64,000 nucleotides of DNA from Amia ocellicauda. Taxonomy: Eukaryota; Chordata; Actinopteri; Amiiformes; Amiidae. Shown here in pieces: positions 42,270 through 55,507 of the stretch. The stretch spans positions 4,679,001 through 4,743,000 of the forward strand of contig NC_089864.1 of the NCBI RefSeq assembly GCF_036373705.1, written 5' to 3'. Under the pieces are notes generated by a model. That model saw only the letters and a program-made list of their open reading frames with translations, had not been told where the DNA came from and ran no database searches. The number at the start of each line of letters is the position of its first letter. Position 1 is the first letter of the stretch. Position numbers and translations under genes: made by a program.

Positions 42270-43420
42270 CACCTGTCCGGCTTAAACTAAAGGCATTTCT
42301 CCAGGAGACTCGACCTGTCAGTCCTGCCTCTATCCTCGGAAGACGCACTCAGAGGAAACCAGGGATTGATCGACAGCTGGCCTTTGTTTCCCCCTTTCAA
42401 GCATCACAAAACGACCGACAAATCGTGTAATTTGGAAAGACTGTGTAGCCTGTCGTTGGTTTTATTTTAATTCTTATTTAAAATCTTACTAAAAGCGGTG
42501 CTGGTTGCGACAAGGAACGCGTTTCAGACACTACGCCCATGTCCTGTGGCTTCAAATACTGCCATCGATAAACACGCAAATACACAAATAAAGAGAAAAC
42601 AATCCTATGTACACGGAGCAAATAAAACACTTGGAGTCCAGTATTTACGCCATAAAGTGTGTCCGCAGGTCCTGTGTGATATGTGTCAAGGGCTGATATG
42701 TGTCAAAGCAGCTGTTTCCGGCTCTGCCAGCTATATGACCTACATATAGATTTGAGATCTTGATCGATTGCAGTGGTCCTTAAATTCACCCTCCCAAGCG
42801 ACCACCTGCCGAGCCCCCCCACCGATCACTCACATCGACCTGCAGTTATCCAGCGATCCGCCGTTAGTGTGCAATGAGGTGGGGGGGGAAAGAAAAAGCT
42901 TTGTGAGTTGCACGGCCGCACCGTCCTCTCCCTGGTTCGTGCCGTCCCTGCAGGAAGTGCTTTGAAAGTTGGCGCGCCGGCTCCTAGCGCGAGATCTGCC
43001 CACCGCGCCGCGCGCCGCCCCCGCCCCGGCAACCGCCCGCGTCCCCGGCAACCGCCGCCACAAGCCCCGCCCCCTCCGTTAAAACACCGCGGTCCGCGCA
43101 CGTCAATCAATAATACCCGCCAATATTTGAATAAGCCCCGCCCTTTTGCCCTTTTTTGGAAGATGTGTCACACAAATTAACTCCCTACCAGCAACACGGC
43201 CCGGGAGACGGAACCAATCGTGCCGGGGAATCGGTGCGAATTTCTGGGCCTCTGGGGGGAACGATTATCGGGGCGGTTCTGTGTTGTTCCCGGTTACTTA
43301 GGCGCTTCTGTTGACTTCAATAAAGCGATTGGAGGTTTGGAAACGCAAGTGTCTAAGCGTTGGAGAGTAGTGTGGCAATTGTAGCAATGAAGAGGTGCTT
43401 AGAAATGGCTAATTGCCGCT
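42270..43420. promoter_or_regulatory. Divergent TCF19/CCHCR1 promoter region with GC-rich core
   Basis: The TCF19 start is at 41763 (minus) and the first recognised CCHCR1 exon is at 43952 (plus). Between them, about 42890-43110 is strongly GC- and CpG-rich (GGCGCGCC, CGCGCCGCGCGCCGCCCC), unlike its AT-rich surroundings. A minus-strand donor at about 42276 (GGACAG then GTGAGA) suggests a TCF19 5' UTR exon. CCHCR1's untranslated or start-codon exon should lie between about 43110 and 43900 but could not be fixed. Confidence 0.6.
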
Positions 43421-43951
43421 GTTGACAGGAATAAATAAATTAATAAACTGATCTGAAACGGTTAGATACCTGCAGTAAAAATAAAAACGTATCTTTTTCA
43501 TTAACCTTGAAATGGATAAACGCCAGAATACGACTGAGAAGTTAAACCCTCCCGCTGACTTCGCAGTGGCAGCTTCCTCAAGTAACTATACAGTATTATT
43601 TTTATTGCATTTTAAACATTTGCAATTTAAACATTAAAAATATAAAATGTAATCTAATAAAATAACATTGACAGTTCTTGACTACGTTTAACTATCTTAC
43701 ACACAAAACCATCCAGAAAACTTGATGCAATTAAAACAAAATCCATAACATAAAGAAAGCTGAATTATTTTTTAATTATTTTTAGTGGTGGTGGTGGCAA
43801 CAATATTTAATTATATGTAGTAAATTGTGTTTTAGTTCAAAACAAAAACATGCAAATCTGCTAAACATCATCCTTATCTTGGGAGGCCAAGCTGTTAAAT
43901 GTGTGTTTCTGCACTATTCTAGACCTAACCAGCTTTTGTGTTTTTTCGCAG

Positions 43952-46900
43952 CAGGACCCCAGAGTAACTTGGTGCCACCATCTCACTTCGCCCAGCTCTT
44001 CCACACCACCTCCGCCTCCTCCTTGGGGGGTATCCAACAGCCCCCAGCTTGCGGTGTCGGGGCCCCTCTGCCTTTGCCAACCTCTGCCCCCACCCTCCAG
44101 TTGCCCCCCGAGCCCTGGGCAGCCATCGCCCAAGCCAGGCAAGAAATTTCAGAGCTGAGACGAGAAAACCAGCGAATCTTGGAAAGTGCATGGAGAAAAG
44201 CAGAGGGACCATCGCAAGAGGACAATGGCAGGACCAGGTAGTCTTAACAGATAAATATGGCACAGCATGCATTGATTCTACTTCCTGGATTGCTAATATA
44301 GTTCAATGCCCAAACAGTGACCCAGTACTCCTCTTTAAAAGACCAGTGCACTCGCTATTGAAAAAGCCGACTCCTACGTGCAACTGTGTGTTCTAGCTGA
44401 TGAATCCACGCAGGGTGCTTAAATAAAGTTTTAAATATCTTGGTCTCTCCGAACAGAATGGACTTGCCAAGTTACCTGTTTTTAATTAAGACCATCTTGG
44501 CAACACCCTGTCTAAATATTGTTTCAAAGTAACGTTCTGCCTTGTGGTTTGTGTTTGCAGATCTTCTGAAAGGGAGGCGGTGGGAGGGGAAGGCAGGCTT
44601 GTGGACTCAGAGTGGAGGCTGGAGTCCCGGAGGCTGGGAGCTGAGGCGGAGAGGCTGAGAGGACAGGTGGAGATCCTGAAGGAGACGTCCCGCAGGCAGA
44701 CGGAGGAGCTCAGAGAGAGAGACGGCGCCCTCTGCAGGTACAAAGGAACAGGATCCGCTAGAACACCAGCCGGCTGCACTGTGCAATGCACAACAAGATT
44801 TCCACAACAGGCCTTCAAAGCAAGACTCCAATTCAGTAGTCTGTCATTAAGTGTATATTTTCACAACATCGGATCAATCCTCCTACTTGTATTAAGACCT
44901 ACCCATAAATCGCAACGTAGAAATCTGTACCCTGTCGTGTTTAGATTTATAAATAGTTGAAAGTGATTTCAAACAATAAATCATAATGCGATGGGGTACA
45001 ACTTCCAGATTTGCATCGCTCTGATCGCTGTATCGAGTCCTGGAGCTTTGCCTGGTAGGAATAATATTGTGAAACAGTTGAACAGTTGCTTCTGGGAGTC
45101 CATGTAAGTGATATTTTATTTGTCCTGAGCCTGTTTCTCTCTGTCACTTATCTGTGTGTATGTGTGTGTGTTTTGTGTGTTCAGGCAGAGGTGTGAGCTG
45201 GAGGAGGTCCGGGCCGAGCTGATCCAAGCCAGGAGAGAGCAGCAGGCCGCAGGAGAGAGGCTGACCCGGGAGAGGGACCAGGCCCGGGCCGAACTGAGCC
45301 AAAGCCAGCTGGAGCAGGAGAGACAGCTGCTACAGGTCAGACAGAGACTCTGTCTGTCTCTCAGCTCTCTGTCTCTGCTCTCTCTTCCTTTCTCCAAAAC
45401 CAGCTGGTCCAAATCTGCTCAGTAGACGCATCAGGCTTGTTTGGCAGCTACAGTGGCTAAGGAACTAACCCCTTCTGTTTTTGGAATGATTTATGAGTTT
45501 ATTGTGTAATTCTTACCAAACATCTGTACCCAGAGTGCCTTACAGCAGCCCAAAAAGGAAAAGATCACTTATCACCAAAACAGTACAAATCACTGTTTGT
45601 GTAAATAGGCGTCTCCTTTAGATATATATATATATATATATATTTTCTTTCCCCTCCCAACAGCTGGAGGAGAGGTGGAAGGCGGAGAGGGAGAGGCTGA
45701 CGAGAGAGGCAGAGAAAGCCAGGGGACAGCTGGAGACCCTCGCCCAGGGCCGGGGGGATAGGGAGAGGCGGGAGGGCCAGGAGGGGGAGAGGCTGCGGGC
45801 TGAGCTGGAGAGCGCCAGGGCCGAGGCGGAGTGGCTGAGGGGGGAGGTGGAAAGAGGGAGGCGGGAGACAGAGGCCGCCCACAGTCTGGAGATGGCGACG
45901 CTCAAGGAGCAGATAATGGAGGCGCAGAGGAGGCATCAGGCGGAGGTGAGGGAACAGACGGACAGGAAGAGTTGCTATCTAAAGAAAAAAAAAATCACTA
46001 GAGAATCTGATGCTACTTCTGATCGATGACTTTTCCCACCCAGCTGCAGGCGCTGTCAGAAGCTCACGCCGCTGAGCTGAAAACGCTGAGGCAGAGCAGC
46101 GCCGCCCTGGAGGCCGGGCTGGGCACTGCACGGGAGGAAGTGACCCAACTCAGGAGGCACCTCCAGGAGGCCAGTCAGACGAAGGACGAGCTGCTCGCAC
46201 AGCTGAGGTGGGACTGAGGAGTAACGTATCTCCGTGAAAAGCCAATGCATTCGTTCACTGGAAGCACGGCCATCTAAACAGTAACCTAGGGGCGGAGTAT
46301 ATAAAATGTCGATCTCTCTCTATTTCACCTTAACCTGTTTATTGTACATCATCCAACTGTCTTGACTTCAGTCTGTTAAGGTAGATAACCCTTCTGAAAC
46401 CCAGTGTGACGTATCCATCCCAAATATTTAACAGACTGGGCCAACGTCCTTACTATCCCAGTGGTCCCAGCCTCGGTACTGGACACCTGGATCCCGGGGA
46501 GGGGGGGTGTATGGGTGGAAACCATATCTCTTGTTCTGGACGAGCTTTGCCACCAGTCCCTAGCCGCCTCCGCCTTGCTGACACTGTTGCTGTGTTGTGA
46601 CAGGGAGGCCCGAGAGTCTGAGGAGAGCCAGGCAGCCACGGTCCAGAGTCTGAGGAAGTACATCGGGGAGCTGACACCCGAGAGCGAGGAGCAGCAAGAG
46701 AGACTGACAGACACTGTGCAGGTACCCACGCAGTGCCCTCTTGCCCTCGAGCTGGCTGGACGTGCACAGCTGGGGTGGAAACCCTGTTATATTCTCTAAT
46801 TAGTTACATCTTCAGCTTCAGAAGTATAGTTTAATGAACTCTGTTTCTCTGTAGTACGTACATCTGTTAGTCATGTATATTCGAGTTGGTTGAAACGCCG

Positions 46901-49116
46901 ATTCGGCCCTATAGGACACTGTTAGGATTCCGGTGGGTTAAACGATGGAGATTGCTCTGCCTGTCTGTGGAACAAATACATTAATTAATGAATTAATGAA
47001 TGAATGACTGCTGTGCAGAAGCTGGAGCGGGAGAAGGAGTCCCTGAAGGTGACGGTGGAGTTGCTAACTGTTCGTCTCCGATCCCTGACTGACATCTTGA
47101 CCATCCAGGAGGCCGAGATGGGGGACAAGGTATCTCCCTTCTCCAGTCATGTTTACAGTGATGTTGCCGTTGATTTGATTCTTGCATTTCATTACACATT
47201 ATATCACATTATACCGAGCTGACCTGACCTGATATTGGCTTTGCATTAATTACATCTCTCTCCTGTACTTGCGGGTCCATTGTCTTTTGGGTCTGATACA
47301 ATAAATAATATTGACTGTTTTTCCTCTGCCATTATTTCCCTATCCCTATCTCTCTCTGTCCAGTTCTCTCCTACGCTCCCTCTCTTTCTCTCCCCCCACT
47401 TTCTGTCTCATTTCATCCCCCCTTGTCTTCTACTCTTGTACCACGATTGACAGTCTCTGTGTCTGTCCCTCTGTGTCAAATGCAGTCGGGCCCCGTGTCG
47501 GAGTGGCCCAGTGACGGGGGGGCAGTGCTGCGCCGCTGGAGGGAGAAGGTGTTCATGTTGCTGGTGCAGCTCCGATCACAAGACCTAGAGCTGCGGGGCC
47601 AAGAGGGCCGCTTCCGCAATCAGGTGAGGCACAGTCGCAATCTTTAAAGGGCTACTGAGTGGCGTTCTCCTGGAAAAAACATGATTACATTAACTACAAC
47701 ATTGCACTACTCTATTTGCTGGCATTTCAGGGACATCTTCTCTCTCTCTCCAGATCTGCTCACTGGAAGGGGGTCTGAAGAGACAGGGCCAGCAGCTCAG
47801 TGTGCTACAGCACAGCTTGGAGGACAGGACTGCCGAGCTGGAGATGGAGAGAGTGGGGAGTGCGGTGAGGGGACACACGCCAGCAGGGCTCATTACGTCG
47901 CTCTATAGGTTTAGCACAGCCTCCCTCCGCCTCTTGTTCCTGGTGGCGAGAGCGATCGCAGGCAGATCGTAAATGTTTTTGCTGTCGTAGGCAGTGCAGC
48001 AAGAACTGTCCCGGGCGCGAGGCGAGTCCCTGAGGCTGGAGGCAAGGAGAGAGGAGGCCGAGAGCGCAGTGAGGCAGCTGGCTGAGGCTGTTGTGAGGTA
48101 CCGGTGCACTCTGGGAGAATGTAGGAAAGATGTTGAAAAGGATGAGCTCCTGAGAGGAAGAGCTGTTGTGTATCAGGCCTGAAAAGGTCTTTAGTATTTT
48201 ATGCTGTCTCTGTCCGCAGGTGCCGGGCGGAGTTCAAGGAGAGAGAGACGGCGTTGGTCTTGGCCGAGTCTCGTCTACTCAATCTGGGGCAGAGAATCAG
48301 CTTTGCCTGCAAGAGACTGGACACTGTTCAAGGTTGGTGTGCAAAGGGTTAACCTAGCTTTTGTCCCTCCTTTTTCTTCTTAATTTTTTGTTTCTCCAGT
48401 GCTCTTGTCTTCTTCCCCAACTCTCTGAGGAGTTGATTTGATGTTTTTCTCTCCCTGTTGTCTTTTTCAGGGCTGATCTTGAGGAAGGAAGCTCTGCAGA
48501 AGCTGCAGAGAGAGGAGGCTCACCGACAGACACAGCCCGAGCCTGGCAGGTATACTGGGAACCAAACGTGATGGAGAGGCAGAGGAGGAGGAGGAGGAGG
48601 GGGAGAAGAAGAAGAGTTTAGGAGAAAGGGTGATGCTGTTTAGAGTGGCGCTCAAGGATCTGGGCTCCTGAGTGGAGGGTCGTGGCTTCGGTCTCGGGTG
48701 GGGGACACTGTTTGTACCCATGAGACGAGTGCTATACCCAGATTGTTCTTGAGTGGACCTAGTGCTATCTGGATTGTACCCGTCTCTCTGCCCATCTCTC
48801 TGATTGTCTCTCTGTCTCGCCCAGGCTGACCCATGAGGAGCTGCAGGCGGAGCTGAAGCTCGTGTCTGAGGAGCGGGACCTGCTCAACGCGGAGCTCCGA
48901 CGCACTCCTCAGCTCATAGAGGGGGCTCTGAGGGAAGCCAGGCAGCACTGTAAGGCCTGCTTCACGTCCCTAATCGTGGTTTATTAAATTACACTCCTTT
49001 TCAGGGATTGTTGAACACCGATTCAGCCCTGGAGACCAAACTGTTGAGATTCCGGTTGAATGCTATGAGTGAAGACGGGGAGAGTAAACTTTGGGTGGCC
49101 ACTCTGTCAGAATTGA

Positions 49117-49151
<35 letters not shown>

Positions 49152-51443
49152 CCTTGGCGTCTCCAGTCGAGTGTGAGCTCAGGCAGCTGAGTGAGGAACT
49201 GGGTTGCAGGGAGCAGGCGGAGCGGAGGGCGGAGGATGAGAGAGAGAGGGCGGAGCAAGCCCAGAGAGAGGCTGAGCTCAGACTCGAGGGCCTGCAGGGG
49301 GCGCTGCAGCAGGCCAGAGACACCGCCAGCGCACTGCAGAGTGAACTGAGTGAACAGCATGAGCAGAGCCAGAGAGGTGAGCGAGGGGAACGGAGGAATT
49401 CATACTGGGGTGTGCGCTGTCCTGTGCTTTCTGGGCTATAGGATAGGGCCCAGACTGGAGCAGTGCTGTGTGGACTATAGGACCCAGACTGGAGCAGCGC
49501 TGTGTGGACTATAGGGCCCAGACTGGAGCAGCGCTGTGTGGACTATAGGGTCCAGACTGGAGCGGCGCTGTGTGGACTATAGGACCCAGACTGGAGCAGC
49601 GCTGTGTGGACTATAGGATAGGGCCCAGACTGGAGCAGCGCTGTGTGGACTATAGGGCCCAGACTGGAGCAGTGCTGTGTGGACTATAGGATAGGACCCA
49701 GACTGGAGCAGCGCTGTGTGGACTATAGGGCCCAGACTGGAGCAGTGCTGTGTGGACTATAGGATAGGACCCAGACTGGAGCGGTGCTGTGTGGACTATA
49801 GGATAGGACCCAGACTGGAGTCAGACCTGTTTGACTTGCTGCTGAACCGGGCCTTGTCTCTCACTGTGTAACTGTGTCGTTTCAGCCCTGCAGGAGCAGC
49901 TGTCCGAATTGGAGTCCGGTTACAGACAGCAGCTGAGAGCGATGGAGGCTCAGCTGAACACGGCGAGGAGAGAGCACACCAAAGCAGGTCAGTCCCAGAC
50001 GACTTTCTGATTGGTTCAGAGGTGGTCACGAGGCTTTGACAGCGTGGGTGTGCCTTGTTTTGTTCGCCCCAGTTGCACCAGTGAGTCGAGTTCAGTGATG
50101 GGGACAGAGAGAGGGAGGAAAATAATTGAATGGTTGTGCAAATGCATTGGGACCCAATTCTCCTGGTCTCTCCTCAGTTGTAGCTCTGAGACAGTCGAGC
50201 CGACAGACGGCGAGAGAGAGAGAGCGAGAGCAGGAGCTGCAGAGGCTACAGGAGGAGCACAGACGGAAGGAGACGGAGGAGCTGCAGAGGAAACTACGGG
50301 AGGCAGAGAGGGACAAAAATCTCCTGATGGTGAGCAAGATTCTGCCTGTGGTCCCAGGGAATCTGGAGATGTGGTTACTAGCCCTGGCACTGGAGAGTTC
50401 CCAGTCCAGCTGGATTTCTAGGTCACTCTATTAGGTCATCAATGTATAGTCTCCAAGGCCCGATCCATTTTGATCTGGATAAAGTAACTTCCTAAAGGCT
50501 ACAGATGACAGGAAGACAGGTTTAGTAGCTACCTGAGCTCAGAATCTCATTTAACAGTTTCTTACAGAATCCCAAGTTAGTCAGTGTGTCTCGTGTGTGA
50601 CAGTGTGTGAAGCTTGTTCCAGTCCACCACCACTCTTTGTGTACAGGTCAGGTGTTTCCTGTATTTCTGCACCTGATTTTAATTTTGCCTGTGACTGCTG
50701 GTCCTTGTTTTTTTTATTGATCTTGAAGTCTAGTCCTTGGGGATAACAAACTGCAAAATATGAAGAAAAATCATGTTTTGTTTTCGTTTAACCTTTACAG
50801 ACCACAATACGACAGGAGGGTCTGTTGAGTCAGTATAAGAAAACCAGGTCAGCCGCTCTGCAGACGTCCTCAGCCCTGGCAGAGCAGCCCCAGCCAGCTA
50901 GGCCAGCAGGAAAGTCCCAGGCTGTGGGGCCTAGTGCCAAGCCTTCTTCAAAAGGTGACCAAACAGTGAAACATTTGACTTTCCAAACTTGTATTGATTC
51001 TTTATCTAGTTAGGTCAGCATGTCATCCAGTAAAGAAAGTGAAAGTAAAAAATCAGTCTGTAATGAAGTCAGTATATGTGAATGTCAGTCGCCATGATTA
51101 ACTCCATCATTAATATCAAGCTGTAAATAAGCCCTGGAAAGTAAATCTGTACAACCGTGCAATTCAGACCTTCCAGTGCACCATATTTGACTTAAAATTG
51201 GACATAAAATACCATACTTGGTCAGTTTGTAGTCCTCATCCATTCCTTCCCCTTTTATAATCAAGAGGTTAATTTCATCTATTGGATTTTGTTCTGATTT
51301 TAAAGAATCACCATATTTTTCTTATTCATGTCTCCCCTCCAGAGTCCCTCTGCTCGGTCCTGGAGGATCTGCAGGCCCTGAGTGTAGCAGTGATTGACAG
51401 CGGGGAGACGTCAAGCGAGGAGGAGGAAGACAGGGGCCTATGA
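43952..51443 (+). CDS. cchcr1: Coiled-coil alpha-helical rod protein 1 (start-codon exon not identified)
   Basis: Centrosomal/P-body coiled-coil scaffold. About 18 coding exons with GT/AG borders: 43952-44237, 44561-44738, 45183-45335, 45664-45946, 46044-46206, 46603-46719, 47020-47128, 47486-47622, 47755-47862, 47992-48096, 48220-48332, 48471-48550, 48825-48948, 49167-49376, 49886-49987, 50178-50328, 50800-50955 and 51343-51443 (edges to within a few bases). Recognised by QSNLVPPSHFAQ near the N-terminus, LRKYIGE, RWREKVFMLLVQLRSQDLEL, RDKNLLM then TTIRQEGLLSQYKK, and LEDLQALSVAV near the end; all have counterparts in human CCHCR1 at matching places. Nearly the whole protein is heptad-rich Glu/Arg/Leu coiled coil. 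The C-terminus is an acidic Ser/Glu stretch (SGETSSEEEEDRGL). The exact start exon lies upstream of 43952. Confidence 0.92.
49436..49818. repeat. 34-bp minisatellite filling a CCHCR1 intron
   Basis: About eleven tandem copies of the same unit as at the left window edge (CCCAGACTGGAGCAG + GCTGTGTGGACTATAG, some with the GATAG extension), in the same plus orientation. They occupy most of the 509-bp intron 49377-49885. The two arrays, 49 kb apart, are closer to each other than chance could allow. Confidence 0.97.
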
Positions 51444-51626
51444 GGCCTATTTATTTGAGATCAGTTTTATTTTATTTTCAAACCTATTTTGGAATGAGCA
51501 CAGTGTCACACATGGGTACAGACGGATGCCGTCAGGCCTTGTGCTTCTTCTCCACCCTGGCAGCCCCACAGCACCAACAGCAGAGGACCCTCACGCAGAA
51601 TACAGTGGAGCCCACGGCCTCTGGCC

Positions 51627-51665
51627 TGGAGGGCCCAGACTGGAGCATGAATCGGTGCTTTGTGC
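51627..51665 (+). repeat. Single minisatellite-like unit in the CCHCR1 3' UTR
   Basis: GGGCCCAGACTGGAGCA matches the first 17 bases of the 34-bp minisatellite unit exactly. The following TGAATCGGTGCTTTGTGCAG partly matches the second half. There is only one copy. Confidence 0.7.
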
Positions 51666-51772
51666 AGTGCCCGGGTATTAATACTCCCCTCTGTGTTTCT
51701 TACACTCTACTTGTGGAGAAGAAAAATGTCCTGTTTAATTTTGTATGTAATTCATGCGACTAAAAAGATATA

Positions 51773-51778
51773 AATAAA
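51773..51778 (+). terminator. CCHCR1 polyadenylation signal
   Basis: AATAAA about 330 bases after the stop codon, followed by a T-rich stretch. It is the first such hexamer downstream of the gene. Confidence 0.65.
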
Positions 51779-51920
51779 CTTATTTTTCTATTCTGATTTA
51801 AGTTCCTGAGAATCTGTTTTGATTTGGTCAACAGAATTGATATTTTTTTTATAATTAATGGCTTGCTCAGTAACAAAGGATCAATACCAATATAATTTAA
51901 ACATTTTGCAAATTACATTG

Positions 51921-52009
51921 TTTATTAAATGTTTTCTGTAAATGTGTTTTGTAAACTAATTACCAAAGCGTTATTTGCAGTCATTAGAAACAGTTTTGCA
52001 GTTTTTATT
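51921..52009 (-). terminator. Candidate polyadenylation signals for the RNF112-like gene
   Basis: On the minus strand AATAAA occurs at 52009-52004 and 51926-51921, giving a 3' UTR of about 0.9 kb. Either would place the two convergent transcripts (CCHCR1 and this gene) about 100-250 bases apart, tail to tail. The 51779-52885 interval has no other gene. Confidence 0.4.
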
Positions 52010-52885
52010 GTGCTTTTGCTTAGGTTGGGCTATTAAGGCATATCCAGTAATACAAAACAAAGTTGCAACTGTAAACAATTATTAAATGACATCTTCATCC
52101 AAGAGATACATTTAACAAAATATAACATTTTTTCCATTCATAGAAATTTGAATTCACTGTGTAATAAAATGCTGTACTTTGCAAATTTAAAAAATGTAAA
52201 GAAACTACAGAATATACAGTACAATGTGTGCAGTACACCTCTGGGCAGCACAGCAGTCCAGAACGTGTGCGGTCGAGTGGCAGTGGATTGACGGCAGCAG
52301 GAGTTTAACACACCTGCATTCTCTTCACGCGACTGTGGCTCTGCAGATTCACAGGTCATTCTGGGGATGCTGGTATGTGGAAAACCTCATCGCTTCGCCC
52401 CTGCCCATTGCACACACACACACAAAACACAATTTGCTTGTTGGCTATGCATCACATTTCAAGAAAACAATGGCAATCTCCTACATCGCTGCCGCACTTG
52501 GACATGGTCATCATAGGAATCACTCCTGACCGGGTTTTGCAAGTCAAATTAATTTACAGGGTCGGACACAGTGGCACCCCGATTCCCCTGCATCTCTCTC
52601 TCCTCTCTAATGGTTTGCCTGCTGTGCGTCTCGTATACATTGGCTTGCACTTCATGTATACGCGAGTCCTGCAGGGTACTCTTAGACAACTGTCACACGC
52701 AGGGCGCTATATCAAATGAAGACTGAGCGACTGATTAGTGGTGGTAACAAAACGCACCACCAATCTCTTCTTGTTCATCTATTCCAATGTCATGTCTTTT
52801 TCCCTCTCTAAACACGGTCGGGGCTCAGATGTCCCAGATAGATGTATTTGCTCTGGGAGGGGTGTGCGAGAGGTCGCCCCCACGC

Positions 52886-55465
52886 CTATTCCCCACTGTG
52901 GTCTCTCTCCTTGAAACTCTTGATTCTCTTATACATGGCAGTAGCCACTGCCGTGGCCACCGACCCCACCCCCACCCCGGCTGTGGTGCCGATCGCCGTC
53001 CCGGCCGCGATCACCCCCGCCTCCGCCGCCACCGCCCCCCCCGCAATCACCCCCCCGGCCACGCCCCCGGCCAGCGACAGCACCGGCACCGTCACCATGC
53101 AGGCCACCACTATGCCGAACTTGATGTCGTAGATCTTCAGGAACTCCTCCTGCTGGCCGAGGACCCAGGTCTCGAAGTCCTCCAGTGCCTGCTTGTTGAC
53201 CTCTTCCCGCAGGCGCTCGCACAGCTCCGCCGTCTTCACTTCCACCCGGGCTTTCATTTTCTTAGGGGGGTCCAGCATGACCTTGTTCTAGAGAGAAGAG
53301 GGTGGGTGTGTTTGTGTCGAGAGCTGCTGGAGTACACTGCACCCTTAAGAACCCAGTGGGACGCATGCAACATTTAATATGCTTGAGAAAGAGGCCTGGT
53401 AATCTGGGATAATGCACCTATGTGTCACACTGAGTTGCTAAGCATCTGCGGACAAAACTTATAGTTTTTCTGTTATTGTAGTACAATCCGGTCGTTTATA
53501 CTCAAGTAAACTATACTGCAGAATAATACTGTAGTAAGTTTACCACAGAATATCATATTTATAGACCTATATATTTGTGACAAAATCTTGAAATGTACTA
53601 TAGAGGACTGAAGTACAGTTAGGTACATAAATATTTGGCCAGTGACCCAACTGTCATCATTTTGGCTCTGTACGCCACCACAATGGATTTGAAAGGAAAC
53701 AATCAAGATTTCAAGATGTAAGGTGAAGAAGTGGAATGTCCTGCAATGGCCAAGTCAATCACCTGAACTGAATCCAACTGAGCAGCATTTCACTTGCTGA
53801 AGGCAAAACAGAAGGCTAAGCGCCCCAAGAACAAGCAGGAACTGAAGTCAGCTGCAGTGCAGGTCTGGGAGAGCATCACCAGGGAAGAAACCCAGCATCT
53901 GCTGATGTCTATGGGTTCCAGACTTCAGGCAGTCAGCAAAGGATTTGCAACCAAGTATTGAAACTCACAATTTAATTCATGATTATGTTAGTTTGTCCAA
54001 ATACTTTTGAGCCCCTAAAATTGGGGGGAACACATATAAAAATGGGTGTAATTCCTACACCGTTCACCCAATGTGGATGTAACTACCCTCAAATTAAAGA
54101 TTAAAGTCTACACTTAAAGCACATCTTGTTGTTTCATTTCAAATTCATTGTGGTGGCATACAGAGACAAAATGATGACAATTGTGTATTTATTTATTTAA
54201 TAGCAGACACCCTTATCCAGTGCGACATATACACACACATATATATACACTCACCTAAAGGATTATTAGGAACACCTGTTCAATTTCTCATTAATGCAAT
54301 TATCTAACCAACCAATCACATGGCAGTTGCTTCAATGCATTTAGGGGTGTGGTCCTGGTCAAGACAATCTCCTGAACTCCAAACTGAATGTCTGAATGGG
54401 AAAGAAAGGTGATTTAAGCAATTTTGAGCGTGGCATGGTTGTTGGTGCCAGACGGGCCGGTCTGAGTATTTCACAATCTGCTCAGTTACTGGGATTTTCA
54501 CGCACAATCATTTCTAGGGTTTACAAAGAATGGTGTGAAAAGGGAAAAACATCCAGCATGCGTCAGTCCTGTGGGCGAAAATGCCTTGTTGATGCTAGAG
54601 GTCAGAGGAGAATGGGCCGACTGATTCAAGCTGATAGAAGAGCAACTTTGACTGAAATAACCACTCGTTACAACCGAGGTATGCAGCAAAGCATTTGTGA
54701 AGCCACAACACGTACAACCTTGAGGCGGATGGGCTACAACAGCAGAAGACCCCACCGGGTACCACTCATCTCCACTACAAATAGGAAAAAGAGGCTACAA
54801 TTTGCACAAGCTCACCAAAATTGGACAGTTGAAGACTGGAGAAATGTTGCCTGGTCTGATGAGTCTCGATTTCTGTTGAGACATTCAGATGGTAGAGTCA
54901 GAATTTGGCGTAAACAGAATGAGAACATGGATCCATCATGCCTTGTTACCACTGTGCAGGCTGGTGGTGGTGGTGTAATGGTGTGGGGGATGTTTTCTTG
55001 GCACACTTTAGGTCCCTTAGTGCCAATTGGGCATCGTTTAAATGCCACGGCCTACCTGAGCATTGTTTCTGACCATGTCCATCCCTTTATGACCACCATG
55101 TACCCATCCTCTGATGGCTACTTCCAGCAGGATAATGCACCATGTCACCAAGGTCGAATCATTTCAAATTGGTTTCTTGAACATGACAATGAGTTCACTG
55201 TACTAAACTGGCCCCCACAGTCACCAGATCTCAACCCAATAGAGCATCTTTGGGATGTGGTGGAACGGGAGCTTCGTGCCCTGGATGTGCATCCCACAAA
55301 TCTCCATCAACTGCAAGATGCTATCCTATCAATATGGGCCAACATTTCTAAAGAATGCTTTCAGCACCTTGTTGAATCAATGCCACGTAGAATTAAGGCA
55401 GTTCTGAAGGCGAAAGGGGGTCAAACACAGTATTAGTATGGTGTTCCTAATAATCCTTTAGGTGA

Positions 55466-55507
<42 letters not shown>

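Noticed and set aside
52224-52719. Two overlapping plus-strand frames of 101 and 114 codons between CCHCR1 and the RNF112-like gene
   Set aside because: No family resemblance, no splice or start context, and the region is better explained as the 3' UTR of the minus-strand RNF112-like gene.
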